Positions 1 to 10,894 of a stretch of DNA of 64,000 nt are shown here, piece after piece. The position numbers and the translations under genes were made by a program. The notes beneath the pieces were generated by a model. The model saw only the letters and a program-made list of their open reading frames with translations. It searched no databases and had not been told where the DNA came from. Within the stretch, counting starts at the first letter, position 1. Every line of letters starts with the position of its first letter. Origin of the DNA: Marinobacter subterrani (GTDB lineage Bacteria > Pseudomonadota > Gammaproteobacteria > Pseudomonadales > Oleiphilaceae); NCBI RefSeq assembly GCF_001045555.1, contig NZ_LFBU01000002.1, positions 620,001 through 684,000 of the forward strand, in the 5' to 3' direction.

Positions 1-20
1 CGGACAAAAAAACGATCATA

Positions 21-45
21 AAAAAAGCCACGCAGGGCGTGGCTT
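21..45 (-). terminator. Rho-independent terminator (minus strand)
   Basis: A 7-bp GC-rich stem (GCCACGC / GCGTGGC) with a 3-nt loop is followed, read on the minus strand, by a run of seven T. It lies about 155 nt past the stop of the acyl-CoA dehydrogenase gene, so it probably ends that transcript. A second weaker stem (AACCTGA / TCAGGTT, 96-115) lies between the two. No gene is recognised in 46-198. Confidence 0.75.
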
Positions 46-198
46 GCAGGAAAGTGCCCAGTGCGACGGGCAGGACTAGTTCAGAGACACTAATCAACCT
101 GACTATTATCAGGTTCCGGCAGCTTGTCCTGAAGGTCACAAAGTGTCATTGATCGGTCATTTTCGGCCAGAGCGGCCTCGCTTCGGCCACCCTGGGGG

Positions 199-1974
199 TC
201 ACGCCGCCCAGTGGTCGTCGGAAAGCGCCATGAGGCTGTCCTTGCCGCTTTCAATGTCAGCCAGCAACCAGTCCACTTCCGGCAGCAGCTTCTCGAAGTA
301 GAAGCGGGCAGAGACCAGCTTGCTTTCCAGCAGCGGTTTGTTGCCATCGCCGGCGGCAAGCTGCTGGTTGGCCACGTTGGCCATCTGGGACCAAAGGTAG
401 CCGATGACGGTCAGTGCCATCAGGCGCAGGTAGGGCGTGGCGGCTGCGCCCGCCTGCTCCGGATCGTTCGGGGCGTTGCTGGCCAGCCACAGGGTGGCGG
501 TCTTCAGAGCCTTCATGGCGTTTTTCAGTGCCTCCCGGTGTGGCGCCTCCGGGTTGTCTTTCAGGTAACCGCTCAGAGTGGCGAACAGGGTGCGTACCAG
601 TTGGCCGCCTTTCAGGCCAAGCTTGCGACCCACCAGATCCATCGCCTGGATGCCGTTGGTGCCTTCATAGATACGGGCAATCCGGCCGTCGCGCACCAGC
701 TGTTCCAGCGGCCAGTCGGTGGTGAAGCCGGAGCCACCCAGAACCTGCAGGCCGGTGTTGGCGTTGTTGAAGCCTTCATCCGTGAGGAAGGCCTTCACCA
801 CCGGGGTCAGCAATTGCACCAGGTCGTCGGCGGCTTCGCGGGTGGTTTCTTCCGGGTGGGCCACAGACAGATCCAGTTGATGCCCGGTGAACAGGGCCAG
901 GGCGCGCATGCCTTCATTGAGGACCTTCTGGCGCATCAGCATGCGGCGTACGTCCGGGTGAACGATGATCGGGTCGGCCGGGCCGCCGGGGTTCTTCGGG
1001 CCGCTCAGGGAGCGGCTTTGCAGGCGCTCCCGGGCGAAGCCGAGACTCTCCTGGTAGGCCATTTCAGCCAGTCCCAGGCCCTGCATGCCCACCATCAGTC
1101 GGGCCTCGTTCATCATGGTAAACATGGCACGCATGCCATCGTTGGGCTCACCGACAAGCCAGCCCCTGGCACCTTCGAAATTCATCACGCAGGTGGCCGA
1201 TCCCTTGATGCCCATCTTGTGCTCCAGGCCGCCACAGAACGCCGGGTTGCGCTCGCCGGAATCCGGCAGATACTTGGGCACCACGAACAGGGAAATGCCC
1301 TTTGTGGTATCGGGGGCGCCGGGCAGCTTGGCAAGTACCAGGTGCACGATATTGTCCACCAGATCATGCTCGCCACCGGTAATCCAGATCTTGGTGCCTT
1401 CGAGGGCGTAGCTGCCGTCGTCGTTCGGGTTGGCGCGGGTCCGGATCAGGCCCAGGTCGGTGCCGCACTGGGGCTCGGTCAGGCACATGGTGCCGGTCCA
1501 TTCCCCGGAGATCAGTTTCTCCAGGTAAGTCGTTTTCAGTTCGTCGGAGCCGTGGGCATAGAGCGCGCTGATGGCGCCGTGGGTCAGCCCCGGGTACATG
1601 CCGAGGGACAGGTTGGTGGAGCACACCATTTCGTCGACCACGAATTTCAGGGTGTGGGGCAGGCCCTGACCGCCAAATTCCAGGGGCGCGTCCAGCGCGG
1701 TCCAGCCGCCCTCGACAAACCGGTTGTAGGCCTCCTTGAAGCCTTCCGGTGTCTTCACCGAGCGGGTCTCGGGGTCATAGATGCAGCCTTCACGGTCGCC
1801 GGGTTGATTGGTGGGTTGAATAACCTCGGCCGCCAGCTTGCCGGCCTCGTCGATCACCGCGGAAATGAGATCCGGGGTGGCATCGGCGTATTTTTCGAGC
1901 TCGTGGAGCCGGTCGGCACCCAGTACATCAAACAACAGAAAACGAAGATCATTCGCCGGAGCCTGGTATTGCAT
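199..1974 (-). CDS. acyl-CoA dehydrogenase with C-terminal extension (DmdC/FadE-like)
   Basis: This is a 591-residue flavoenzyme of the acyl-CoA dehydrogenase superfamily. It oxidises an acyl-CoA to the 2-enoyl-CoA and passes electrons to ETF. The usual core (N-terminal helices, beta middle domain containing TMCLTEPQCGTDLG, C-terminal helices) carries the family motif RIYEGTNGIQAMDL near residue 440, which supplies the probable catalytic glutamate. About 130 further residues form the C-terminal domain of the longer subfamily that includes 3-methylmercaptopropionyl-CoA dehydrogenase (DmdC). The ATG follows a good AAGGAGAG ribosome site. The true substrate (fatty acyl-CoA or methylmercaptopropionyl-CoA) cannot be told from sequence, and related paralogues are often mixed up. 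It stands alone, and the next gene upstream is divergent. Confidence 0.88.
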   Translation of the reverse strand: MQYQAPANDLRFLLFDVLGADRLHELEKYADATPDLISAVIDEAGKLAAEVIQPTNQPGDREGCIYDPETRSVKTPEGFKEAYNRFVEGGWTALDAPLEFGGQGLPHTLKFVVDEMVCSTNLSLGMYPGLTHGAISALYAHGSDELKTTYLEKLISGEWTGTMCLTEPQCGTDLGLIRTRANPNDDGSYALEGTKIWITGGEHDLVDNIVHLVLAKLPGAPDTTKGISLFVVPKYLPDSGERNPAFCGGLEHKMGIKGSATCVMNFEGARGWLVGEPNDGMRAMFTMMNEARLMVGMQGLGLAEMAYQESLGFARERLQSRSLSGPKNPGGPADPIIVHPDVRRMLMRQKVLNEGMRALALFTGHQLDLSVAHPEETTREAADDLVQLLTPVVKAFLTDEGFNNANTGLQVLGGSGFTTDWPLEQLVRDGRIARIYEGTNGIQAMDLVGRKLGLKGGQLVRTLFATLSGYLKDNPEAPHREALKNAMKALKTATLWLASNAPNDPEQAGAAATPYLRLMALTVIGYLWSQMANVANQQLAAGDGNKPLLESKLVSARFYFEKLLPEVDWLLADIESGKDSLMALSDDHWAA

Positions 1975-2092
1975 GGATACTCTCCTTCATGGGCTTTTTT
2001 GCCTGGAACACCGCCAGCGAGACGGCACCCGGGAGGAAATGTGAACACTGGTTTCATACGGGCGTTTAAATACGGTGGTTCACCGGTTAAGC

Positions 2093-2119
2093 TGGTCCGA
2101 ACGATAAAATTTTCGTATG
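2093..2119 (+). promoter_or_regulatory. Putative ECF (RpoE/ChrR-type) sigma promoter for the SDR gene
   Basis: TGGTCC (2093-2098) and CGTATG (2114-2119) are separated by 15 nt and lie 25 nt before the SDR start codon. The arrangement resembles the TGATCC...CGTAAA element in front of the ECF sigma gene at 4236-4263. The SDR gene is therefore a likely target of the adjacent sigma factor. The -35 hexamer differs from the other copy by one base. Confidence 0.5.
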
Positions 2120-2144
2120 TCCTGGATGATCCGGGAGGAAGGAA

Positions 2145-2888
2145 ATGAAACGAATCGTGATAGCCGGCGTGTCCGGCGCAATCGGCGGCGCCCTGGCCAC
2201 CGCTTTTCTTGAGCGGGACCCGGATGCAAGGGTTATTGGCCTGTGTCGGAATCCGGACCGGGTCGCGGAGGGCCTGCGTGCCGACCCCCGGTGTCGGATA
2301 CTGGCCTGGGACGCCGGAGACGCGGATTCGCCGGCCAGGGTAGCTCAGGCACTGGAACCCCTGTTACCCGCAAAGCCGGGCATAGACACCTTTATCTATG
2401 CCGCAGGCTTGCTGCATGAGCCTGGCATGTTTCCTGAAAAGCGCCTTGAGGATGTGGTTGCGGACACCATGGCACAAGCGTTTGCGGTTAATGCAACCGG
2501 CTTCGCCCTGCTGTTGCAGGCGCTCATGCCTTGGTTGCGTCACCGGGAGTTCAAGCGCGTTGCCGCCATTTCCGCCAAGGTTGGTTCCATCGGTGACAAC
2601 CGGTTTGGCGGCTGGTACGCCTACCGGAGCTCCAAGGCGGCGCTGAACATGCTGGTGCGCAACCTGTCGGTGGAACTGCCCCGCCGTTGCCGCCCGGTGG
2701 CGTGTGTGTCACTGCACCCCGGCACAACCGAGTCGGCCCTGAGTGAGCCGTTCAGCCAGTCGCTGGCGAAGCTGACCGTGCACACACCGGCAGATACCGC
2801 GCGCAACCTGATGGCGGTTCTTGAAGCCGCGGATGAGGCGGACAATGGGCGCTTTCTGAGTTGGGATGGCTCGGAGTTGCCATGGTAA
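2145..2888 (+). CDS. SDR family oxidoreductase (C-factor/CsgA-like)
   Basis: This is a 247-residue classical-type short-chain dehydrogenase. The N-terminal Rossmann nucleotide motif is GVSGAIGG (residues about 8-15). The NAAG-like segment is IYAAGLLHEPG, the catalytic serine region is SAKVGS, and the YxxxK pair lies in WYAYRSSKAALN. Its overall form resembles cell-to-cell C-factor-like SDRs, whose substrates are mostly unknown. A GGGAGG ribosome site precedes the ATG. It converges on the chrR/rpoE pair with a 29-nt gap and carries an ECF-type promoter. SDR genes are commonly found in RpoE/ChrR photooxidative stress regulons, so a role in lipid or oxidation-product metabolism is an inference. 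The exact reaction is unknown. Confidence 0.85.
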   Translation: MKRIVIAGVSGAIGGALATAFLERDPDARVIGLCRNPDRVAEGLRADPRCRILAWDAGDADSPARVAQALEPLLPAKPGIDTFIYAAGLLHEPGMFPEKRLEDVVADTMAQAFAVNATGFALLLQALMPWLRHREFKRVAAISAKVGSIGDNRFGGWYAYRSSKAALNMLVRNLSVELPRRCRPVACVSLHPGTTESALSEPFSQSLAKLTVHTPADTARNLMAVLEAADEADNGRFLSWDGSELPW

Positions 2889-2917
2889 CCAGCGTTTCCT
2901 TTCGTGTCAGCCGAGTG

Positions 2918-3556
2918 TCACCGGATAAACGGATTCAGAAACCGGGTGAAGGTGCCGGTCAGCTTGACCGGGGCGCTCAGTATCGAGAGCGTAATGCAGT
3001 CTTCACAACCAACCGCGACCGGCTTGTGCTCGTCCTGGTCGGTCAGCACAACGAAGTCCCACTGATTGAACACCCCTTTCTGATCGGCAAACGCGCCTTG
3101 CAGAACGATGGTGGTTTCTTCTCCCCGGTGCGTATGGACCGGGGCCTTGCCGCCGGCGGCCAGCTTCTGGAGCACAACCTGCTCCTTCTGGCCGGGGAAC
3201 CGGTCGGTAATATCCAGTACGCTGACGTCGCCGAGTTGCCGCTTCCAGGGCAGGCCGTTCAGATCTTCGCCCAGAAGTTTCTGCAGAGCGCCGATTCTGG
3301 GGGCCGGTGTCATCTGCGGCTGGTCCGCCGGCGCACCGTCGATCCTGGCAAGGATGCTGTCGAACATGCTCTCCGAGACACTCACCTTCGGCTGCTGCTC
3401 CATCATCACGGCACCGAGGCTGTCCAGGGTGTCAACCCGGCTGCGGCAATGCGGGCACTCGTCAAGGTGGAGCCGGATGCAAAGAGCATGGGGCTCGCTC
3501 AGGTTACCTGCGCTGTACTCCATCAGGCTCAGGCTGTCGGGATGGTGCCGGGTCAT
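2918..3556 (-). CDS. chrR: ChrR-type zinc anti-sigma factor with cupin domain
   Basis: This 212-residue protein matches the two-domain architecture of ChrR, the anti-sigma factor that releases its ECF sigma factor on singlet-oxygen stress. The N-terminal anti-sigma domain has the zinc motif H30-x3-C34-x2-C37 (HLDECPHC). The C-terminal cupin has H141, H143, E147 and H177 at the positions expected for its second zinc site, and Cys184 and Cys187 near the end. The start codon overlaps the sigma gene stop by 4 nt, so the two are translationally coupled. The singlet-oxygen signal is known for Rhodobacter ChrR; here it is inferred from conserved residues. Confidence 0.88.
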   Translation of the reverse strand: MTRHHPDSLSLMEYSAGNLSEPHALCIRLHLDECPHCRSRVDTLDSLGAVMMEQQPKVSVSESMFDSILARIDGAPADQPQMTPAPRIGALQKLLGEDLNGLPWKRQLGDVSVLDITDRFPGQKEQVVLQKLAAGGKAPVHTHRGEETTIVLQGAFADQKGVFNQWDFVVLTDQDEHKPVAVGCEDCITLSILSAPVKLTGTFTRFLNPFIR

Positions 3557-4209
3557 ACGTTCTGGTCCTGCAAAATCACTTTCAGTTTGTTCAGTGCCAG
3601 GCGAACCCGGCTCTTCACGGTGCCAAGGGGAATGTTCAACTCATCGGCCACCATCTGGTGGGACTTGTTTTCCATGTACACCTTGGCAATCACAGTCGTC
3701 TGTTCTTCCGGGAGGTGGCTCAGGGACTCACGAATCCGCCGCTCCGACATCAACCGGTGCAGGGAGGTAACGGGCTCGTTTTCGTTTTCACCCGGAATCT
3801 GCCAGAGATCCTCGGTTTCCACCGGCATTTCGGCGCTGGTGCGTTGCATCTTCCGTAGCATGTCGATGCGTTGGTTACGGGCAATGGTAAAAATCCAGGT
3901 CGATGCCGCCGCTTTGCGCCAGTCATACAGGCAGGAGCGCCGCCAGATGGACACAAATACTTCCTGAACCAGCTCTTCCGCATGACTCGCCAGGCCATTT
4001 GCCATGGCGTAGTACTTGATTTGCGGGCCGAAATGTTCAAAGAGCGCGTGGTAGGCCTCGCGATCCTGATTTTTGCCCACTTTCTGCAGCATCTGGCTCC
4101 AGGGGTCCTTGCGGCCCTCGGAACTGGCTGGCTTCTGATCCAGTGTGGTCACCGGACGCTCCTTGACAGTCGCATGATTTGAGCTTGTTCTGATCATCAT
4201 TCTATGCAC
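3553..4209 (-). CDS. RNA polymerase ECF sigma factor, RpoE/ChrR-associated (ECF11-like)
   Basis: This 218-residue ECF sigma factor has region 2 around residues 50-120 (EELVQEVFVSIWRRS, then AASTWIFTIARNQRIDMLR) and region 4 around 160-215 (LSHLPEEQTTVIAKVYMENK, then LNIPLGTVKSRVRLAL). It is cotranscribed with the ChrR-like anti-sigma gene through a 4-nt overlap. The longest frame begins at a GTG; two ATG codons lie 9-12 nt further in, so the exact start is uncertain. A promoter of its own class lies just upstream, implying autoregulation. The expected regulon protects against photooxidative stress, but only the SDR gene is next to it here. Confidence 0.88.
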   Translation of the reverse strand: MHRMMIRTSSNHATVKERPVTTLDQKPASSEGRKDPWSQMLQKVGKNQDREAYHALFEHFGPQIKYYAMANGLASHAEELVQEVFVSIWRRSCLYDWRKAAASTWIFTIARNQRIDMLRKMQRTSAEMPVETEDLWQIPGENENEPVTSLHRLMSERRIRESLSHLPEEQTTVIAKVYMENKSHQMVADELNIPLGTVKSRVRLALNKLKVILQDQNV

Positions 4210-4235
4210 TCGCCCCGGGTTTGTCAGTCTCAGTA

Positions 4236-4263
4236 TTTACGGTTTGCTGGGTACCCTGGATCA
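4236..4263 (-). promoter_or_regulatory. Putative autoregulated ECF promoter of the sigma/anti-sigma operon
   Basis: Read on the minus strand, TGATCC (4258-4263) is followed after 16 nt by CGTAAA (4236-4241), 27 nt before the sigma gene's GTG. TGATCC with a CGT-type -10 is the pattern known for RpoE/ChrR-class sigma factors, so the operon probably drives its own expression. No transcript data are available. Confidence 0.6.
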
Positions 4264-4391
4264 ACCCGCCGGTAATTATTTCCGGTCGCTGGCAGCAGCG
4301 CCGATGGCAGGCGGTCTCGCAGGTAATTGCCGGAAACCGGAGAGCGGTCTAGTCTGAGCAACAAACAGACACAAAAAAGACAGCCAGCGCC

Positions 4392-5435
4392 ATGAATGCA
4401 CCCGGAATTACCGGAAACCTGCCTGTTATCCGGGCGCACTATGCCGACATCCTTTGCCAATTGGCAGAGGATCGGGGCGTAAAGCGGTCCCGCCTGCTCC
4501 CGGCCGCCGGACTCCGCGCGTCGATGCTGGGCCACCCGGACAATTTCATCACCGTGGAGCAGTTCAGCGGTCTGTGTCGTGAAGTGATGGCGCAGACCGG
4601 CGACCGGACGATCGGGCTGGAGTATGGCAAGCGTCTGAAATTCACCACCCATGGCTCCCTGGCCCAGGCAGCCATCAGCTGCGACACCCTGGAACAGGCG
4701 CTCCTGGTGCTGATCAAGTATTTCCAGACCCGGTTTGTCTATATGAGGCTGTCGTTTTTTGTGGAGGGTGAAGAGGCCGTGATACAGCTGGACCTTGCCC
4801 ACAATGTGGAGGATCTGTACCGGTTTAACGTTGATGTCGTGATGGCCTCGCTGATGGATGTCAACCTGCTACTTTTCGGCAGCCGGCTGATGGATGGCGG
4901 CCGATGCCTGCTGGACTTTCCTGAACCCCGCGATCCATTGGCTTACCAACAGCTGTTCGGTAGCCGTCTCAGCTTTGGCGCCGGCTTCAACCAGTTGCGA
5001 TTCAGGCGGGCCTTTCTGGATTCTCCCATGTCGCTGTCGAATCCGGTTACCCGACGGATGGCCGAGGCCCAGTGTGAAGAGGAGATGCGTTTCATCAAGG
5101 GGGCAACGGCTGTGGCGGACCGGGTGATGCGCCTGCTGGAGGCGGGGTGGCGCCAGCGCTTGCCGGCCCTGGAGGATGTGGCTGAGCACCTGGGTGTGTC
5201 ACCCCGAACCCTCCGTCGTCAGTTGGCCGCCGAGGGCGTTCGCTTCCAGCAATTGCAGGAGACCCTGCGCCGCCGGCGGGCACTGGACCTGCTTCGACGT
5301 GGTGATCTCAGTATTGATGAGGTGGCCTATGCCCTCGGCTACAGCGATCCCTCCAATTTTGGCCGGGCCTTCCGTAAATGGGAAGGCCTGGCGCCCAGCG
5401 CCTGGCGTCGGCGGCACCAGCCGGGTGGTGGCTGA
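4392..5435 (+). CDS. AraC family transcriptional regulator (OruR-like, arabinose-binding-type N-domain)
   Basis: This 347-residue regulator has an N-terminal ligand-sensing domain (about 20-210, the ArgR/OruR/VirS-type arabinose-binding-like fold) and a C-terminal AraC double helix-turn-helix (about 245-340). The second HTH contains the AraC-family signature IDEVAYALGYSDPSNFGRAF. It is divergent from the ECF sigma gene and shares its 180-nt intergenic region. It converges on speA with no gap: its TGA is immediately followed by the speA stop. The inducer and targets are unknown, and no operator could be assigned. Confidence 0.85.
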   Translation: MNAPGITGNLPVIRAHYADILCQLAEDRGVKRSRLLPAAGLRASMLGHPDNFITVEQFSGLCREVMAQTGDRTIGLEYGKRLKFTTHGSLAQAAISCDTLEQALLVLIKYFQTRFVYMRLSFFVEGEEAVIQLDLAHNVEDLYRFNVDVVMASLMDVNLLLFGSRLMDGGRCLLDFPEPRDPLAYQQLFGSRLSFGAGFNQLRFRRAFLDSPMSLSNPVTRRMAEAQCEEEMRFIKGATAVADRVMRLLEAGWRQRLPALEDVAEHLGVSPRTLRRQLAAEGVRFQQLQETLRRRRALDLLRRGDLSIDEVAYALGYSDPSNFGRAFRKWEGLAPSAWRRRHQPGGG

Positions 5436-7346
<1,911 letters not shown>

Positions 7347-7557
7347 GCTTGCTATCCTGTCAGAAAACCGGAGCCGGCGGGTGTTCGGGCAGCGGCCGGC
7401 CGTTGGCTGCCATTGTATGGATTCCCACCCCCGGCTAAAAGCACCGAAGGCAGAAAATGCCGGGCCGGAAAACGCGATTATTGCTTTAGCTCGGCGCAGG
7501 GGCCCCCTACAATACGCCTTTTCAATACAGCCCATGTCGCACAGCGGGAGGCAAACG

Positions 7558-8439
7558 ATGACAGCATTGAATGACGGCTGGTTTACCGAGGTATTCCAGG
7601 ATCAGGGAACGGCGTTCTCTCTGCAGGTGACAAAGAAACTGCACGAGGAACAGACGCCCTTCCAGAAACTGGAGATTTACCAGACCGAGACCTTCGGCAA
7701 CCTGATGGTGCTGGATGGCTGCGTGATGCTGACCACCCGCGACAACTTCCTGTACCACGAGATGATGACCCATCCCGCGCTGTTTACCCACCGGGATCCG
7801 AAAAAGGTGGTGATTGTCGGCGGCGGCGATTGCGGCACGCTCAAGGAAGTGCTCAAGCACCCGGGCGTGGAAGAAGCCTGGCAGGTGGAAATCGACGAGC
7901 GGGTTACCCGCATGTCAGAGAAGTATTTCCCCGAGTTGTGTGAAGCCAACAACGACCCCCGTGCCAATTTCTTCTTCGGGGACGGCATCCGGTGGATGCG
8001 TGATATCGAGCCGAACAGTGTCGACATCATCATCATCGACAGCACCGATCCGGTTGGCCCGGCGGAAGGCCTGTTCGCCCTGGATTTTTACCGCGATGCC
8101 ATGCTGGCGCTGCGTGAGGGTGGCATTATCGTGCAGCAGAGCGAGTCCCCCCTGCTGCACACCGACACCATCATCAAGGGCATCCACGAGGACATGCGCA
8201 AGGCCGGTTTCGAGCACGTCCAGACTCTGCCATTCCCGCAGCCGGTTTATCCCACGGGGTGGTGGAGCTGCACCATGGCCAGCAAGGAGAACCCGATCAA
8301 ATACTTCCGCGAGGACGATGCCAACAACCGACCGTTCGTGACCCGCTACTACAACGCCGGAATCCATCACGGTGCGCTCGCCATGCCGCAGTTCATGGTG
8401 GACGCGCTGGAGGATGAGGTTCGGCCGGAGGAAGGTTAA
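7558..8439 (+). CDS. speE: spermidine synthase (polyamine aminopropyltransferase)
   Basis: This 293-residue aminopropyltransferase transfers an aminopropyl group from decarboxylated SAM to putrescine. The family features are the N-terminal beta domain, YQTETFGNLMVLDG, YHEMMTHPALFTH, the cofactor motif VVIVGGGDCGTLKEVLKH and the substrate loop IDSTDPVGPAEGLF. The start is the ATG preceded by GGGAGG; the open frame extends further upstream without similarity. It is divergent from speA, consistent with one polyamine supply unit. The GGGDCG variant replaces the more common GGGDGG. Confidence 0.95.
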   Translation: MTALNDGWFTEVFQDQGTAFSLQVTKKLHEEQTPFQKLEIYQTETFGNLMVLDGCVMLTTRDNFLYHEMMTHPALFTHRDPKKVVIVGGGDCGTLKEVLKHPGVEEAWQVEIDERVTRMSEKYFPELCEANNDPRANFFFGDGIRWMRDIEPNSVDIIIIDSTDPVGPAEGLFALDFYRDAMLALREGGIIVQQSESPLLHTDTIIKGIHEDMRKAGFEHVQTLPFPQPVYPTGWWSCTMASKENPIKYFREDDANNRPFVTRYYNAGIHHGALAMPQFMVDALEDEVRPEEG

Positions 8440-8466
8440 ACCGGATCGGGTTGAGCAGAAAAAAAA

Positions 8467-8500
8467 GAGAGGGGCGCCAATCGGCGCCCCTCTCCGGTTT
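8467..8500. terminator. Bidirectional terminator between speE and amtB
   Basis: A perfect 12-bp stem (GAGAGGGGCGCC with its complement, 8467-8478 and 8483-8494) has a 4-nt loop. Six A precede it, and four T follow after two G. It sits between the convergent speE and amtB genes and can end transcripts from both sides, more strongly on the minus strand. Confidence 0.85.
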
Positions 8501-8514
8501 TGCGTAGTCAGCGT

Positions 8515-9786
8515 TTACTGCTTGCCGCTGACAAACTCTGGATAGGCTTCCATGCCACACTCGGACAGATCCACGCCTTCGTACTCTTCCTCTTCGCTCA
8601 CTCTCAGGCCCATCACGGCCTTGAGGATGCCCCAGACAACCAGGCTGGCAACGAAGACCCACACGAAGATGGTAATGGCGCCGATAATCTGGCCGGAGAA
8701 GCTGACGTCGCTGTTGGTGACCGGCACCAGCAGCAGACCCAGAAGGCCACAGACACCGTGAACCGAGATCGCGCCGACCGGATCATCGATGCGCAGCTTG
8801 TCCATGGTGACGATGCTCAGCACAACCAGTACACCGCCGAAGGCGCCGAACAGGGTGGCAGTCAGGGCGCTCGGAGTGGACGGCTCGGCGGTGATAACCA
8901 CCAGGCCAGCCAGGGCGCCGTTCAGCAGCATGGTCAGGTCGGCCTTGCCGAACATCAGGCGGGCGGTGATCAGGGCAGCGACAGCACCACCCGCGGCAGC
9001 GGTGTTGGTGTTCAGGAACACCATGGCCACGGAGTTGGCGCTGGCAATATCGCCCAGCTTCAGAACCGAGCCGCCGTTAAAGCCGAACCAGCCCATCCAC
9101 AGGATGAAGGTACCGAGCGTTGCCAGCGGCAGGTTGGCGCCCGGGAAGGCCCGGATTTCGCCATTAGGGCCATACTTGCCTTTCCGTGAGCCCAGCAGCA
9201 GGACACCGGCCAGAGCGGCGGTTGCACCGGCCAGGTGAACGATGCCAGAACCGGCGAAGTCGCTGAAACCAAGGTCGCCCAGGGTGTACATGCCGAATAC
9301 GGACGCACCGCCCCAGGTCCAGGCACCTTCCAGCGGGTAGATGAAGCCAGTCATGAAGACCGCAAATACCAGGAAGGCCCAGAGCTTCATGCGCTCGGCC
9401 ACGGCACCGGAGACGATGGACATGGCGGTCGCGACGAATACAACCTGGAAGAAGAAGTCCGACGCGCCAGAGTAGATGGAGCCACCCTCGAAGCCGCCGT
9501 CACGGCTGGCGAATTCGCCCAGAACCGCAGTGGTGTCGACATCAGCAATGCCCGACAGGAAGATGCTGCCGCCGTACATGATGGCGTAACCGCACACCAG
9601 GTACATGATGCAGGAAATGGCAAACAGGGCCACGTTCTTGGTCAGTATTTCGGTGGTGTTCTTGGCGCGCACCAGACCGGATTCGAGCATGGCAAAGCCA
9701 GCCGCCATCCACATTACTAATGCACCGCACACCAGGAAATAAAAGGTATCTATAGCGTACTGCAGGTGAAAGATATTGCTTTCCAT
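8515..9786 (-). CDS. amtB: ammonium transporter
   Basis: This 423-residue inner membrane channel for ammonium/ammonia has about 11 membrane segments and no obvious cleaved signal. Typical Amt blocks are visible: CGALVMWMAAGFAMLESGLV at the N-terminus, GFIYPLEGAWTWGG, DFAGSGIVHLAGATAAL (pore lining) and ISVHGVCGLLG, with the paired pore histidines in GIVHLAG and SVHGVCG. The cytoplasmic tail (EEEEYEGVDLSECGMEAYPE) matches the type that binds GlnK. It follows glnK in the same direction with a 73-nt gap, the usual glnK-amtB order, and ends at a strong terminator. Confidence 0.95.
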   Translation of the reverse strand: MESNIFHLQYAIDTFYFLVCGALVMWMAAGFAMLESGLVRAKNTTEILTKNVALFAISCIMYLVCGYAIMYGGSIFLSGIADVDTTAVLGEFASRDGGFEGGSIYSGASDFFFQVVFVATAMSIVSGAVAERMKLWAFLVFAVFMTGFIYPLEGAWTWGGASVFGMYTLGDLGFSDFAGSGIVHLAGATAALAGVLLLGSRKGKYGPNGEIRAFPGANLPLATLGTFILWMGWFGFNGGSVLKLGDIASANSVAMVFLNTNTAAAGGAVAALITARLMFGKADLTMLLNGALAGLVVITAEPSTPSALTATLFGAFGGVLVVLSIVTMDKLRIDDPVGAISVHGVCGLLGLLLVPVTNSDVSFSGQIIGAITIFVWVFVASLVVWGILKAVMGLRVSEEEEYEGVDLSECGMEAYPEFVSGKQ

Positions 9787-9859
9787 TTGAAGCCCTCCGC
9801 ACGAGGCTTTTCAGGTTATAAATTTTTTTGCGTTGGCTGTTCGAAATATCAGAGCTGGT

Positions 9860-10579
<720 letters not shown>

Positions 10580-10834
10580 GTGAAAGGTCCACAGGATATC
10601 TTCGCCCAGTTACAGGGGCAGTTTGGTCAGTTTGTTCCCGATATGGCACGCGCTGCCCGCGAGGATTTCGAAACCCAGGCCCGGGCAACGGTGATGTCGA
10701 TCCTTGCCCGGCTGGAGCTGGTAACCCGTGAGGAGTTCGACGCCCAGCAGGCGGTGCTGCTGAAGACCCGTGAAAAGGTGGACGCCCTCGAAAAGCGGGT
10801 CGCCGATCTGGAAAAATCCCTGCAGGATCAATAA
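10580..10834 (+). CDS. ubiK: ubiquinone biosynthesis accessory factor UbiK
   Basis: This 84-residue protein of the UbiK/YqiC (former DUF526) family is a small, largely helical protein that partners UbiJ in the aerobic ubiquinone complex. The N-terminal half has an amphipathic helix (MKGPQDIFAQLQGQFGQFVP). The C-terminal half is a coiled coil (about 45-82, EEFDAQQAVLLKTREKVDAL) that should trimerise. The start is a GTG preceded by AGTGAGGTG. It is followed by comM after 60 nt in the same direction, a common arrangement. Confidence 0.88.
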   Translation: MKGPQDIFAQLQGQFGQFVPDMARAAREDFETQARATVMSILARLELVTREEFDAQQAVLLKTREKVDALEKRVADLEKSLQDQ

Positions 10835-10894
10835 ATCCCGGAATCGCCCGGCAGGACGCCGGGCACAGCAATCCGGTTACCATGGAAGGTTGTC

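Noticed and set aside
211..2148. 645-residue ORF antisense to the acyl-CoA dehydrogenase
   Set aside because: GC-rich shadow frame; the opposite strand has full family motifs and a ribosome site.
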